A stretch of 64,000 bases of DNA from Paracoccus albus (GTDB lineage: Bacteria; Pseudomonadota; Alphaproteobacteria; Rhodobacterales; Rhodobacteraceae): assembly GCF_027913035.1 (NCBI RefSeq), contig NZ_CP115775.1, forward strand, positions 434,001 through 498,000. Direction: 5' to 3'. Position numbers and translations under genes: made by a program. The notes under the pieces were generated by a model, which had not been told where the DNA came from, made no database searches, and worked only from the letters and a program-made list of their open reading frames with translations. Position 1 is the first letter of the stretch. The number at the start of each line of letters is the position of its first letter. Below, piece after piece: positions 34,347 to 42,055 of this stretch.

Positions 34347-34523
34347 TCATTTCGTCAGGATCAGCTTGCCCGCGCGGGTGATGCGCAAATTGTAAACCTG
34401 ATCGTTCAGCACGATCAGCGCCTGATTGCCTCCGGCGGTCAGGCTTTCTGCTTCATGGGTCGGCAGATTGTTCACCGGAACAATGCCGGCGCGGACGAAT
34501 TCAGCGGGACGTGTCGCGGTCAT
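34347..34523 (-). CDS. hemP: hemin uptake protein HemP
   Basis: This 58-residue frame runs from an ATG at 34523 with AAGGAAA upstream. It ends VYNLRITRAGKLILTK, the diagnostic C-terminus of HemP proteins, and shows the spacing of that family (a variable N-terminal half, then HEAESLTAGGNQALIVLNDQ). HemP is a small iron-regulated protein. In Burkholderia it was reported to act as an activator of the hemin receptor gene, though its mechanism in alphaproteobacteria is unclear. No hemin transport genes are adjacent. A 20-bp palindrome overlaps its ribosome site (34532-34551). Its stop is directly next to the stop of the rluB gene. Confidence 0.82.
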   Translation of the reverse strand: MTATRPAEFVRAGIVPVNNLPTHEAESLTAGGNQALIVLNDQVYNLRITRAGKLILTK

Positions 34524-34531
34524 AGCGTTTC

Positions 34532-34551
34532 CTTTCGAGAGCTGTCGAAAG
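34532..34551 (-). promoter_or_regulatory. 20-bp palindrome over the hemP ribosome-binding region
   Basis: CTTTCGAGAGCTGTCGAAAG is symmetric at 18 of 20 positions and ends nine bases before the hemP start codon. It overlaps part of the AAAGG ribosome site. It could be an operator for an iron regulator or an RNA hairpin that hides the ribosome site. Confidence 0.5.
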
Positions 34552-34599
34552 TGAAATTGCGCGACCCGCCCCGGAATGTCAAAGTGTTTTTATCGGATA

Positions 34600-35544
34600 T
34601 TATTTCTGCATGTCAGAACAGGCTGAAATACGCTGCGAAAGCTGCCTCAGGATTTCCTGATAGAGCATTGGTCCTGCGTCTATTTTTGCTCCGTTCGGTG
34701 AAATTTCGCCGCCTGTTTGCAGGTCGGTGCCATCAATTACCGCTTCAATCATGCGTGGCGATTGCCCGGCTTCGGTTAGGGCGCAGGTTGCACCGGATCC
34801 GTCGATCATTTCGCGGACCTCTCGGATGCGCGATGCCGATGGAGCGCTTGCATCGCCGATTGAGACCGTGATCGCCGCGGGCATTCCGTAGTGATCGGTA
34901 AAATAGCCATAGGCATCGTGGAAGGTAACAAATGGCTGCTCTGTCGAGCCTGCAAGCTCGGTCGTTATCTCGGCGTCCAGCGACTCGATAGTTTCTGCTG
35001 CTGCGGCAGCATTGTCGCGATAGGTCTCGGCGTTTTCGGGATCCATCTGGGCGAGGCGTTCGGCAATAAGTGTAAGCCATAGTTGGCCGTTTTTCGGATC
35101 GAGCCACGCGTGCGGGTCGGTTCCGGTGTGTTCGTGCCCGTCCTCGTGATCATGATGATGATCTTCGCCTTCGTGATCCTCATCCGTGTGGCTGTGATCG
35201 TCCTCACTGCTGCCGAATTGGCGCAGGTGCGTGCCAGGCTGGTGTAGCAACTGCATTTGCCGATCGGCACCCAGCGTATTGGCTGCGTCAGCCAGCCAGA
35301 TCGTCATTTCCGGACCGATCCAGACCAGAAGGTCAGTATCCTGCAGGGCTTTGGCCTGACTCGGGCGAAGCTGAAAGTCATGGGGATCGCTTTGTGCATC
35401 AAGCAGTGAATCGACATTGCGTTCGTTGCCCATCACCTGCTGAACGAGAGAGGCAGTGACCGGCATGTCGGTCAAAACCTGAGGTGCCTCTGCCAGGGCG
35501 TGGGCAGGCGTGAAGGCCAGACCCATCAGAAAATATGCGCGCAT
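34600..35544 (-). CDS. znuA: zinc ABC transporter periplasmic binding protein ZnuA
   Basis: The 314-residue product has a short signal peptide (MRAYFLMGLAFTPAHALA). The cluster A-I zinc-binding fold is evident: SDPHDFQLRPSQAKALQDTD supplies one metal histidine, DPHAWLDPKNGQLWL the second, and TFHDAYGYFTDHYG the third. A His/Asp-rich loop at about residues 115-145 (DHSHTDEDHEGEDHHHDHED) is the usual zinc-collecting loop of ZnuA. The start at 35544 follows GGAATGGAG. It is divergent from zur-znuC-znuB, and two Zur-like operators lie in the 79-base gap. Confidence 0.94.
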   Translation of the reverse strand: MRAYFLMGLAFTPAHALAEAPQVLTDMPVTASLVQQVMGNERNVDSLLDAQSDPHDFQLRPSQAKALQDTDLLVWIGPEMTIWLADAANTLGADRQMQLLHQPGTHLRQFGSSEDDHSHTDEDHEGEDHHHDHEDGHEHTGTDPHAWLDPKNGQLWLTLIAERLAQMDPENAETYRDNAAAAAETIESLDAEITTELAGSTEQPFVTFHDAYGYFTDHYGMPAAITVSIGDASAPSASRIREVREMIDGSGATCALTEAGQSPRMIEAVIDGTDLQTGGEISPNGAKIDAGPMLYQEILRQLSQRISACSDMQK

Positions 35545-35581
35545 TTCTGCTCCATTCCTTGTGAAACGCGGGAAGACATGT

Positions 35582-35598
35582 ATGTAATAACATAACAA
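35582..35598. promoter_or_regulatory. candidate Zur operator 1 (znuA side)
   Basis: ATGTAATAACATAACAA resembles the AT-rich inverted repeat ATGTTATA-N-TATAACAT of Zur/Fur-type operators (three mismatches over the two half-sites). It lies 38 bases from the znuA start. Confidence 0.5.
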
Positions 35599-35608
35599 GT
35601 CAACCCGA

Positions 35609-35625
35609 ATGTGATAATATAACAT
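35609..35625. promoter_or_regulatory. candidate Zur operator 2, overlapping the zur start codon
   Basis: ATGTGATAATATAACAT is a near-perfect inverted repeat (half-sites ATGTGATA and TATAACAT, one asymmetry). It is centred 27 bases from operator 1 and includes the first two bases of the zur ATG, implying autoregulation. Confidence 0.6.
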
Positions 35626-36103
35626 GATCAGGATCTTTGAGCGCCACGATCACGGCGAATGTGCCAGCACCGCCTTGGCGCGGGCCGAAGAGGTAAGCGA
35701 GGCCCAGGGGCTGCGCCTGACCCCGGTGCGCCGCAGGGTGCTGGAAATTCTTCTGGAGAGACACCGTGCCTTCGGCGCCTATGAGGTATTGGAGAGGCTG
35801 GCGGCCGAAGGGCTGGGCAAACAGCCCCCCGTCGCCTATCGCGCGCTGGAGTTTCTTGTCGAGAATGGGCTTGCCCATCGCATCCAGCGTCTCAATGCCT
35901 TTACAGCGTGCCAGGCCAGCCATGCGGACGGTGCAGCGCCTGCATTTCTGATCTGCCGGGGATGCCAGGCTGTTGCCGAGATGGATGCAGTCGATCTGCG
36001 CGCCGAACTGTCCGACATCGCAATGGAAGCGGGCTTTGCCGTTGAGCGGACAACGATTGAGGCGCTCGGGCTTTGCGCCCGCTGCGCCCGTGGTGACGCA
36101 TGA
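35624..36103 (+). CDS. zur: Fur-family zinc uptake regulator Zur
   Basis: The 159-residue product has the winged-helix domain GLRLTPVRRRVLEILLERHR followed by AYEVLERLAAEGLGKQPPVA. The metal sites include HRIQRLNAFTACQASH and the structural zinc cysteines CRGC and CARC. Genomic pairing with znuABC identifies it as Zur rather than Fur. No Shine-Dalgarno sequence precedes the ATG at 35624, and an operator overlaps it, so the message may be leaderless. The stop overlaps the znuC start as ATGA, so the two are translationally coupled. Confidence 0.9.
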   Translation: MIRIFERHDHGECASTALARAEEVSEAQGLRLTPVRRRVLEILLERHRAFGAYEVLERLAAEGLGKQPPVAYRALEFLVENGLAHRIQRLNAFTACQASHADGAAPAFLICRGCQAVAEMDAVDLRAELSDIAMEAGFAVERTTIEALGLCARCARGDA

Positions 36104-36879
36104 ACGTCGCCAAGCTTGCTCCAGTCGTCGAAGCGCAGAAGCTCACGGTACGGCATAAGGATTCAGAGAGCTATATTCTCAATGACGTTAACCTGACGAT
36201 CATGCCGGGGGAAATCGTGACAGTGGTGGGGCCAAACGGTTCTGGCAAGTCGACGCTGGTTCGAGCCATTCTCGGTCATGTGAAGACAGCGCGTGGCACC
36301 GTTACGCGTCAATCCGGCCTGCGAATCGGCTATGTTCCGCAGCGCGTTCATATTGATGACCGCATTCCGATGACCGTGCGGCGCTTTTTATCCTTGCCCG
36401 ATAGGGTTGGTGATGCGGACGCGGCGGCGGTGTTGGCGCGAACGGGTGCCGCCGGATTGCAGAACCGGCAGATCACGCGGCTGTCCGGCGGGCAGTTTCA
36501 GCGCGTATTGCTGGCGCGTGCGCTGTTGCACGAGCCCCAGCTTCTGGTGCTGGATGAGCCGACGCAGGGCTTGGATCAGCCGGGTATCGTCGAGTTTTAT
36601 CAGCTCATCGAGGATATACGGCGTGAAACCGGAACCGCGATCCTTATGGTCAGCCATGATCTGCTGGTCGTCATGCGTGCCTCGGATCAGGTGATATGCC
36701 TTAACGGGCATGTCTGCTGCCACGGCACGCCGCAGGCCGTCAGCGCAGCCCCGGAATATCAGGCGCTGTTCGGTGCGGAATCTGCACAGACGCTGGCATT
36801 GTATCGCCATCACCATGACCATAGTCACGATGGGGCGGGTGCGTCGCATACTCACGATCACGGACATCACCATGTTTGA
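36100..36879 (+). CDS. znuC: zinc ABC transporter ATP-binding protein ZnuC
   Basis: The 259-residue ATPase powers zinc import. Walker A GPNGSGKST is at residues 44-52, signature LSGGQFQRVLLARAL near 127, Walker B LLVLDEPTQGLD near 149, and the H-loop VSHDL. The last 25 residues are a histidine tail (HHHDHSHDGAGASHTHDHGH) that resembles the zinc-collecting loop of ZnuA and suggests cytoplasmic zinc sensing or buffering. It overlaps zur by four bases and znuB by eight. Confidence 0.95.
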   Translation: MNVAKLAPVVEAQKLTVRHKDSESYILNDVNLTIMPGEIVTVVGPNGSGKSTLVRAILGHVKTARGTVTRQSGLRIGYVPQRVHIDDRIPMTVRRFLSLPDRVGDADAAAVLARTGAAGLQNRQITRLSGGQFQRVLLARALLHEPQLLVLDEPTQGLDQPGIVEFYQLIEDIRRETGTAILMVSHDLLVVMRASDQVICLNGHVCCHGTPQAVSAAPEYQALFGAESAQTLALYRHHHDHSHDGAGASHTHDHGHHHV

Positions 36880-37660
36880 CGATTTTCTGATTCGCGCAGT
36901 TCTGGCCGGTCTGGGGGTCGTTCTTGCCGCCGGGCCGCTGGGTTGTTTCGTGGTTTGGCGCCGCATGGCCTATTTCGGGGATGCGACGGCTCATGCGGCA
37001 ATATTGGGCGTGGCGCTGAGCATTGCGATCGGCGGGCCGGTCTATATCGGAACCCTGCTTGTTGCGCTTGCGATGGGCTGGCTGGTGGCACATCTCGCCG
37101 GAAGAGGAGAGGCGATTGACACCGCGCTTGGTGTGTTGGCGCATGGTGCGCTTGCCTTTGGTCTGATCGCCGCCAGCTTCGTTCCGGGGCTGCGAACCGA
37201 CCTGAACAGCTGGCTGTTCGGCGATATACTGATGGTGCAGCCGGTCGACCTTCTCTGGGTCTGGGGCGGTGCCGGTCTGGTTGTGGGACTGTTGTATCTG
37301 CGGTGGAATCGCATGATCACTGCGACCGTCAATGAAGAACTTGCGATGGCCTCTGGTGTTTCGCCTGACCGTGAAAGACTGATTCTCACACTGGCGATGG
37401 CGGTTACGGTCGCGGTTTCGATTCGTGTCGTCGGGGCGCTTTTGGTTTCAGCGCTGCTTGTGATTCCTGCGGCCTCTGCCCGTGGATTCGCGCGCGGACC
37501 AGAGCAAATGGCGATCCTTTCGACTGTTATCGGGGCTGGTGCGGTCGTTCTCGGCCTTGCAACCAGTCTTTATGCCGATACACCCGCAGGGCCCTCTATT
37601 ATTGGGGCTGCAACTGTTGTATTCCTTGTTGGGCTGGTGTTTCGGCGGGGTTCCGCCTGA
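36872..37660 (+). CDS. znuB: zinc ABC transporter permease ZnuB
   Basis: The 262-residue integral membrane protein of the ABC-3 family forms the zinc channel. Hydrophobic helices are evident from MFDDFLIRAVLAGLGVVLAA onward. The family hallmarks GCFVVWRRMAYFGDATAHAA and VGALLVSALLVIPAASARGF are present. The start at 36872 overlaps the znuC tail by eight bases and yields the normal N-terminus. A longer frame back to 36710 is not coding. Confidence 0.94.
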   Translation: MFDDFLIRAVLAGLGVVLAAGPLGCFVVWRRMAYFGDATAHAAILGVALSIAIGGPVYIGTLLVALAMGWLVAHLAGRGEAIDTALGVLAHGALAFGLIAASFVPGLRTDLNSWLFGDILMVQPVDLLWVWGGAGLVVGLLYLRWNRMITATVNEELAMASGVSPDRERLILTLAMAVTVAVSIRVVGALLVSALLVIPAASARGFARGPEQMAILSTVIGAGAVVLGLATSLYADTPAGPSIIGAATVVFLVGLVFRRGSA

Positions 37661-37855
37661 TGTGGGACACCCTTGGCCGAGCTTTGCGCAGGCAGGAACT
37701 GGCCGATGTGGAGCGTGTTGTGAAATATGCAACAGTTAACGCAAAGCCGCCGGGGATTTGATTTAATCCGACTTTCAAAGCCAATCAGTTTGTGAGACTG
37801 TCGCTCCGATGCTGCTGCTATCAGTAGCTTTCACAAGACCAAACGGAGCATGATC

Positions 37856-38086
37856 ATGACCAAATTTGCTACCTTCGCCCTGGCCCTCGGCCTGACCACC
37901 TCCACCGCTCTGGCCGGCGGCTATGTCGAGCCGATCGTGGAAGTCGAGCCTGTTGTTGTTGACGCTGGCCCGTCGCCTTCGTCGAACGCTGGCCTGGTTG
38001 TCCCGGCCCTGCTGCTGCTGGGCGTTATCGCCGCTGTCGCTTCGGATGACGATGACGACGACGACGACGACACCACTGCCGAATAA
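37856..38086 (+). CDS. small secreted or membrane-anchored protein with poly-Asp C-terminus
   Basis: The 76-residue product has a signal peptide (MTKFATFALALGLTTSTALA-GG), an acidic middle with EVEPVVVDAG, then a hydrophobic stretch GLVVPALLLLGVIAAVAS. It ends with nine consecutive aspartates before TTAE. Small proteins with this Gly-Gly, valine-rich and single-helix layout are common in Rhodobacterales, but I know no function. The GGAG site is correctly spaced for the ATG at 37856 and too close for the one at 37850. A terminator follows. The aspartate run is encoded by a GAC repeat. Confidence 0.7.
   Translation: MTKFATFALALGLTTSTALAGGYVEPIVEVEPVVVDAGPSPSSNAGLVVPALLLLGVIAAVASDDDDDDDDDTTAE
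38045..38071 (+). repeat. GAC/GAT trinucleotide repeat (nine Asp codons)
   Basis: Nine consecutive Asp codons: GAT-GAC-GAT then six GAC. A uniform triplet tract of this length can vary by slippage without breaking the frame. Confidence 0.8.
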
Positions 38087-38112
38087 TCATCGTCCGCTAG
38101 GACTTGATTTGA

Positions 38113-38138
38113 GGGGTTGGCTTTCGCCAGCCCCTTTT
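38113..38138 (+). terminator. rho-independent terminator after the poly-Asp protein gene
   Basis: GGGGTTGGC, loop TTTC, GCCAGCCCC, then TTTT. A strong, classic terminator 26 bases past the stop. Confidence 0.85.
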
Positions 38139-38193
38139 CATATTGTGAGCAGCTTACGATGTTTCGGCCGTAGTTACGATCCAAACAAAGAAA

Positions 38194-38217
38194 AGCCCGG
38201 CAATACATGGCCGGGCT
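38194..38217 (-). terminator. rho-independent terminator after the YjbF-like gene
   Basis: AGCCCGGC and GCCGGGCT enclose an 8-base loop. The A-rich run to its left reads as a U run on the minus strand. Confidence 0.8.
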
Positions 38218-38244
38218 GCTCTCTTAGCTTTTGTGCCGATCGGC

Positions 38245-38949
38245 TCAGGGCCGGATCGTCTGGATCGTGGCATAGCCCAGTTCCGGGCTGATCCATTGCC
38301 GCGAGATGGGGATTTGGCCCGAAGAGGTCACGAGGTAAGAGTTCTGAACTTCTACACCCCCGCCCTGACAGGCCTCGACCACCTGCGTCGCGCTCCAACC
38401 CGTTCCCGCGAAAGAGAAGTTCTGCCCTTCGCCCAATGCGACCGTGCAATTCAGGTTGAGCGGGCGCTCCACGCTGTCTCCTCCGATATAGCGGTTGACG
38501 CGGGTGGATTGTCCCGCACGGCGAGAACGGATCAGTGAGGCCGAGTTGCTGGCCTCTGCGACGGACAGGTCATGCCCAAGACCCTTCGTGCCAATCAATA
38601 TGCCGCCGCGCATGATCAGCGCCTGTTCGTTCGTGGTCATATAGGTGCGCATCCCACCATTCTCGCCGGTCATGGCCATGACCTGCGTCGCGCCTGTGCT
38701 TTCCAGCGTAACCAATAGAAGCGGTGCCGGGTTAGCGGCAAGTGCGCGGGCGGCCATCTGTTCAGGCGACAGAGGCGCCGGTTGCTGGGCCTCTGCGTCA
38801 CTGCCGCCGGTCACGCGCGCAGCGACCGGGGCGGCCGCCTGACGCAGCTGCCCCAGGATCGAACTGCCACCTTCAGGATCGGAGGTTCCGCAGGCCGAAA
38901 GCAGGACCGCAGCCGCCAGTGTCGAGGCTGTTTTCAGCATATTGGTCAT
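38245..38949 (-). CDS. YjbF-family (GfcB-like) exopolysaccharide lipoprotein
   Basis: The 234-residue product has a lipoprotein signal (LAAAVLLSACGTSD). The mature region contains ALAANPAPLLLVTLESTGAT and a C-terminal WISPELGYATIQTIRP, features of the YjbF/GfcB family tied to exopolysaccharide or group 4 capsule production. The start ATG overlaps the stop of the upstream YjbH-like gene as ATGA, so the two are translationally coupled. Unlike the yjbEFGH operon of E. coli, no yjbE or yjbG homologue is visible, giving a reduced two-gene version. Confidence 0.78.
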   Translation of the reverse strand: MTNMLKTASTLAAAVLLSACGTSDPEGGSSILGQLRQAAAPVAARVTGGSDAEAQQPAPLSPEQMAARALAANPAPLLLVTLESTGATQVMAMTGENGGMRTYMTTNEQALIMRGGILIGTKGLGHDLSVAEASNSASLIRSRRAGQSTRVNRYIGGDSVERPLNLNCTVALGEGQNFSFAGTGWSATQVVEACQGGGVEVQNSYLVTSSGQIPISRQWISPELGYATIQTIRP

Positions 38950-41081
38950 CGCCAGAATTTCCCCCATCCGTCATAGAGATTGCCGGTATGGCTTTCGCGG
39001 ACTTTATCATAAAGCCGACCATCCACGCGCAGGCGCGAACCGCCATCACGCGACAGTGAGCGTATCGTGCCACCTACGCGGTTCGTCGAGGGCTGGCCGG
39101 TGGCCCAGCTGACCGGAATGGACAGCCGGACACCTTTGTCGAAGGAGCCTTCGCCAAATTCCTCTTCGCTCATATCGGTTTTCGTGGCGTAGGCCCCAAC
39201 GCGCCAGCCGTTTTCAAATTCGCGATTGATTTCGACCGTAGCACCTTTGTCGCCGGCGAGGTATTTGCCGATATCGACCTGCCCCCAGATACCGCCGCCG
39301 AAGTCGTAATAAGCGGATACATGGCCGGTCGTAACCTCATAGTCGCGGAAGCTGAACAACTGATCGAAGTCGCGCTTGCGCACCCTGTTCACCTCGGCAC
39401 CCAGGGCAAGCCTGGAATCGACGGGCTTCCACAAGACTTCAGCCGAAACACCACCATAGGCACGTTCAAGCAAGCCAACTGTTACGCGGGTGTAAACCTG
39501 CTGTGTGGGTTTGGTGTACCAGGCCAGCGTAAGCCTCGGGATGACCGGGTCATTGTTGCCCGAGTACATTCGCCCGTCGGAACGCACGCGCGGAACGCCG
39601 AATTCGTTCACATCGGTCCCGAGCTCATCATATTCCTCGGGTGTCAGGCCGCCGCCTGGCGCTTCCTGCTCTGTCGTGCCGAAAAGGCGCTGCCGGATGG
39701 TGCCGGACAGGATCAGGCCCGGAACGATCTCATATCGCGCGCTCGCAGTCGCCCCGACCTCATAGCGATAAGGCTCATCGGGGTCGAAAAGGCTAACTGA
39801 GGCATAGGGTTTGATACCCCAGCTAAACTTCGGATAAAGACCCGGCGTGGCGACCAAAGCTGCGTCGCGCTGCGGTGCATCGACGATTTCGGCCCTTTGC
39901 GCGATATGTGCAGCGGCGGTGTTTTCCAGCTGCTCGACATCCGAGCGGCGCAGCACCACCGAGGAAGCCGGCATCCCGTTTTCCATCGAGGTGATCACGA
40001 AGGTCTCAACCGATGGGGGCAGGGCACGGGTCATCAGACGCGCCGTGCGCCCGATCGCTTCAGCCTGCGACAGATAGCGCCGGTTGTCGATACGCACCTC
40101 GGCCCGGTTGGCTGACAGCGCCATTGATTGCAATTCCTGCCCTTCGTTATCCAGAGCCTTTGCAAGCGCGTTCTGGATGACCGGATGTGCCGTTGCATCT
40201 GCCGTCCACGCGCCCGACCAGCCTTCAGGGTCCGCATTGCGTGCAGGACGCGGACGGACCGGTGCCGGGGCGGGCTCAAGCCCGGACGGGAAAGGGGAGT
40301 TGCGGGCATTCAGTGCGACAGAGCCGCGAATGCCGAACACATTGCCACCTACAGTATATGCCCCAATCTGATAGGTTTCGCCAATGCGGTAGTTCACACC
40401 AAGGTTGATCTTGCCGTCGGGTTCCTCGGCGCCGCCGTTCACCTCTGGCTCATAGTCGTCATAGGAATACTCAGCCAGCACCGACAGGCTGTCCGTCGCC
40501 TGCCACTCGACAGATGCAAAGGGTTTCGCGGTACCCGTAAACCAGTCGTCGACATTCGGTTTACCGCCCTCGTCCCCATATTCGGTTTGCCGCCATGCAC
40601 CGGCCAGACGGCCCCAGCCGACGCCGCCCGACACACGCAGGCGCGGCGAAATGGTCTTTGTCGCAACCAGGTATTCGCCGGAATAGACGCCCGTGCCCAT
40701 GAAATCGCGCAAACCCACCGCGACAGAGGGCTGCCAACCCTCATTCTCGTTCAACAGCTTGAACTGCATGTCAAAGCTGCGGTCTTTCAGCGAATCCCGT
40801 TGCGGGTCGAGGCCGTCGATCTGCGAATAGCGCAAGGCGGCCGTCAGGCGCGGCACCGGTTGAAAGCTAAGCGTCACACGCCGGCCATAGTCGCTTTGGC
40901 TGACGGTGGCAGACAACTCCCCCTCCGGCGGGGAGTTTGCGCTTGGCGTGTCGATCACGCCGGGCATGCCATAGCTGTTCAGCGTCTGAGCGAAGGTGGG
41001 CGATCCAACCCCTAGGGCGCTGACCGAGATCGTCAGAAGCGCTGTCGAGGCGAGAAGCACGGGGCTTATTCGGCTGTGCAT
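38946..41081 (-). CDS. YjbH-family outer-membrane protein (DUF940)
   Basis: The 711-residue product has a signal peptide ending GSPTFA-QTLN. The mature part starts NSYGMPGVIDTPSANSPPEG, the YjbH opening, and continues with alternating-polarity beta strands consistent with an outer-membrane barrel. The extra middle domain (about residues 290-400) with NALAKALDNEGQELQSMALS is periplasmic. YjbH/GfcD proteins act in export or assembly of an exopolysaccharide. A good promoter lies 30 bases upstream at 41111-41139. It is the first gene of a two-gene operon with YjbF. Confidence 0.8.
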   Translation of the reverse strand: MHSRISPVLLASTALLTISVSALGVGSPTFAQTLNSYGMPGVIDTPSANSPPEGELSATVSQSDYGRRVTLSFQPVPRLTAALRYSQIDGLDPQRDSLKDRSFDMQFKLLNENEGWQPSVAVGLRDFMGTGVYSGEYLVATKTISPRLRVSGGVGWGRLAGAWRQTEYGDEGGKPNVDDWFTGTAKPFASVEWQATDSLSVLAEYSYDDYEPEVNGGAEEPDGKINLGVNYRIGETYQIGAYTVGGNVFGIRGSVALNARNSPFPSGLEPAPAPVRPRPARNADPEGWSGAWTADATAHPVIQNALAKALDNEGQELQSMALSANRAEVRIDNRRYLSQAEAIGRTARLMTRALPPSVETFVITSMENGMPASSVVLRRSDVEQLENTAAAHIAQRAEIVDAPQRDAALVATPGLYPKFSWGIKPYASVSLFDPDEPYRYEVGATASARYEIVPGLILSGTIRQRLFGTTEQEAPGGGLTPEEYDELGTDVNEFGVPRVRSDGRMYSGNNDPVIPRLTLAWYTKPTQQVYTRVTVGLLERAYGGVSAEVLWKPVDSRLALGAEVNRVRKRDFDQLFSFRDYEVTTGHVSAYYDFGGGIWGQVDIGKYLAGDKGATVEINREFENGWRVGAYATKTDMSEEEFGEGSFDKGVRLSIPVSWATGQPSTNRVGGTIRSLSRDGGSRLRVDGRLYDKVRESHTGNLYDGWGKFWR

Positions 41082-41110
41082 GTATTCGTCCTTGGCGATA
41101 GGTTCGCGCG

Positions 41111-41139
41111 ACTATAGGTGGCGGCGCGGCTTACGCCAA
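41111..41139 (-). promoter_or_regulatory. candidate promoter of the YjbH-YjbF operon
   Basis: On the minus strand TTGGCG (41139-41134), 17 bases, TATAGT (41116-41111), 30 bases before the YjbH start. Good sigma70-like spacing. Confidence 0.55.
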
Positions 41140-41225
41140 TGCCGTCGCGCATTGGGGCGGCAGGTTTCCGCCCCGGTGTTGCGCATATGCCGGACGCAGG
41201 AAGCGTCCGGAATTTGCCGGCTGGA

Positions 41226-41798
41226 TCAGCCCTGTTCGGCAGCGCCGTCTGCGGCTTCGGTGCTTGCCGCTGCCTCTGCCGGCATGGCGCAGCCCTGTTC
41301 GCGGCGCGAGCCGACACGAAGCAATGCTGTCATCGGGAACGTTTCACCTGACATGCTGTCGGTGCATTCGGCACTGCGGATATTCAGCGCAAACACGGAA
41401 CCGCCCCATTCGCCGATATACTCGACACCTTGGCGATACACGATCCGGTTCACGGCGACATTTGTGCCGGACTGGTTCTCTGGCGTCTGGTAATTCGCTG
41501 TTCCACCGGCGACATCCACGCGCCAGAACGGCTCGTTTCCGCGGGCCATGAAGCCGGTGGCGTTCAGCGTCCGGGCTTCGGCGGTGGCAACCTGCGCGCG
41601 CTCGCCCTCTACCTCGACGGGGACGTCGTTGGGCGAAACGGAAGGTGCGACAAGCGGCGTCTGCATCGGATCTGCCGGTGCCGGTGCTGGCTCGACCTCT
41701 TCGGGCTGGTCCCAGGGCATGCGGAAATCCTGCAGGGCCTGCTCATCACAGGCGGCAAGGCCTAGCGGCAAAAGCGCCACGGCGTAGCGGAGTTTCAT
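41226..41798 (-). CDS. lipoprotein with COG3650-type domain
   Basis: The 190-residue product has a lipoprotein signal (YAVALLPLGLAACDE). A Pro/Ala-rich linker leads to a C-terminal domain with ATGFMARGNEPFWRVDV and RIVYRQGVEYIGEWGGSVF. The GNEPFW motif marks the COG3650 group of uncharacterised envelope proteins, and two cysteines (AECTDSMSG and EQGCAMP) may form a disulfide. The start is 41798; a frame extending to 41900 is unsupported. The function is unknown. It lies 144 bases downstream of the YjbH start but on its own transcript as far as I can see. Confidence 0.72.
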   Translation of the reverse strand: MKLRYAVALLPLGLAACDEQALQDFRMPWDQPEEVEPAPAPADPMQTPLVAPSVSPNDVPVEVEGERAQVATAEARTLNATGFMARGNEPFWRVDVAGGTANYQTPENQSGTNVAVNRIVYRQGVEYIGEWGGSVFALNIRSAECTDSMSGETFPMTALLRVGSRREQGCAMPAEAAASTEAADGAAEQG

Positions 41799-42055
41799 CG
41801 GTCTGTCCTTCGTTTTGGATCCGTTATATGCGGTTCTTCTGGCGGGTTTCGCCTGCCATAGCGCAATCCATACATATGCAGCAAGCACCGCGCCAGCCAT
41901 GCACCCGAATGCGTCGATCGGGTATTGCCTTCTTTTTGTGCCGGATCGGCTATAATGCCTACAAAATGGGCAGAAACGCGATTATCGAGGGCCTGTGATG
42001 GCGCAAACTGCTTTAGAAACTCGCAACTGCGCCAATCAGAGGCGTTAAGGTGTCG

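Noticed and set aside
33649..34395. 248-codon plus-strand frame inside the rluB tail
   Set aside because: It is the alternative reading of the repetitive Arg/Gly-coding DNA. The rluB frame has the catalytic core, ribosome site and correct stop.
41925..41956. TATAAT at 41951 as the dusB-ntr operon promoter
   Set aside because: The -10 is perfect, but no -35 at 16-18 bases is acceptable (CCTTCT at 17). It is left as a mention in the dusB entry only.
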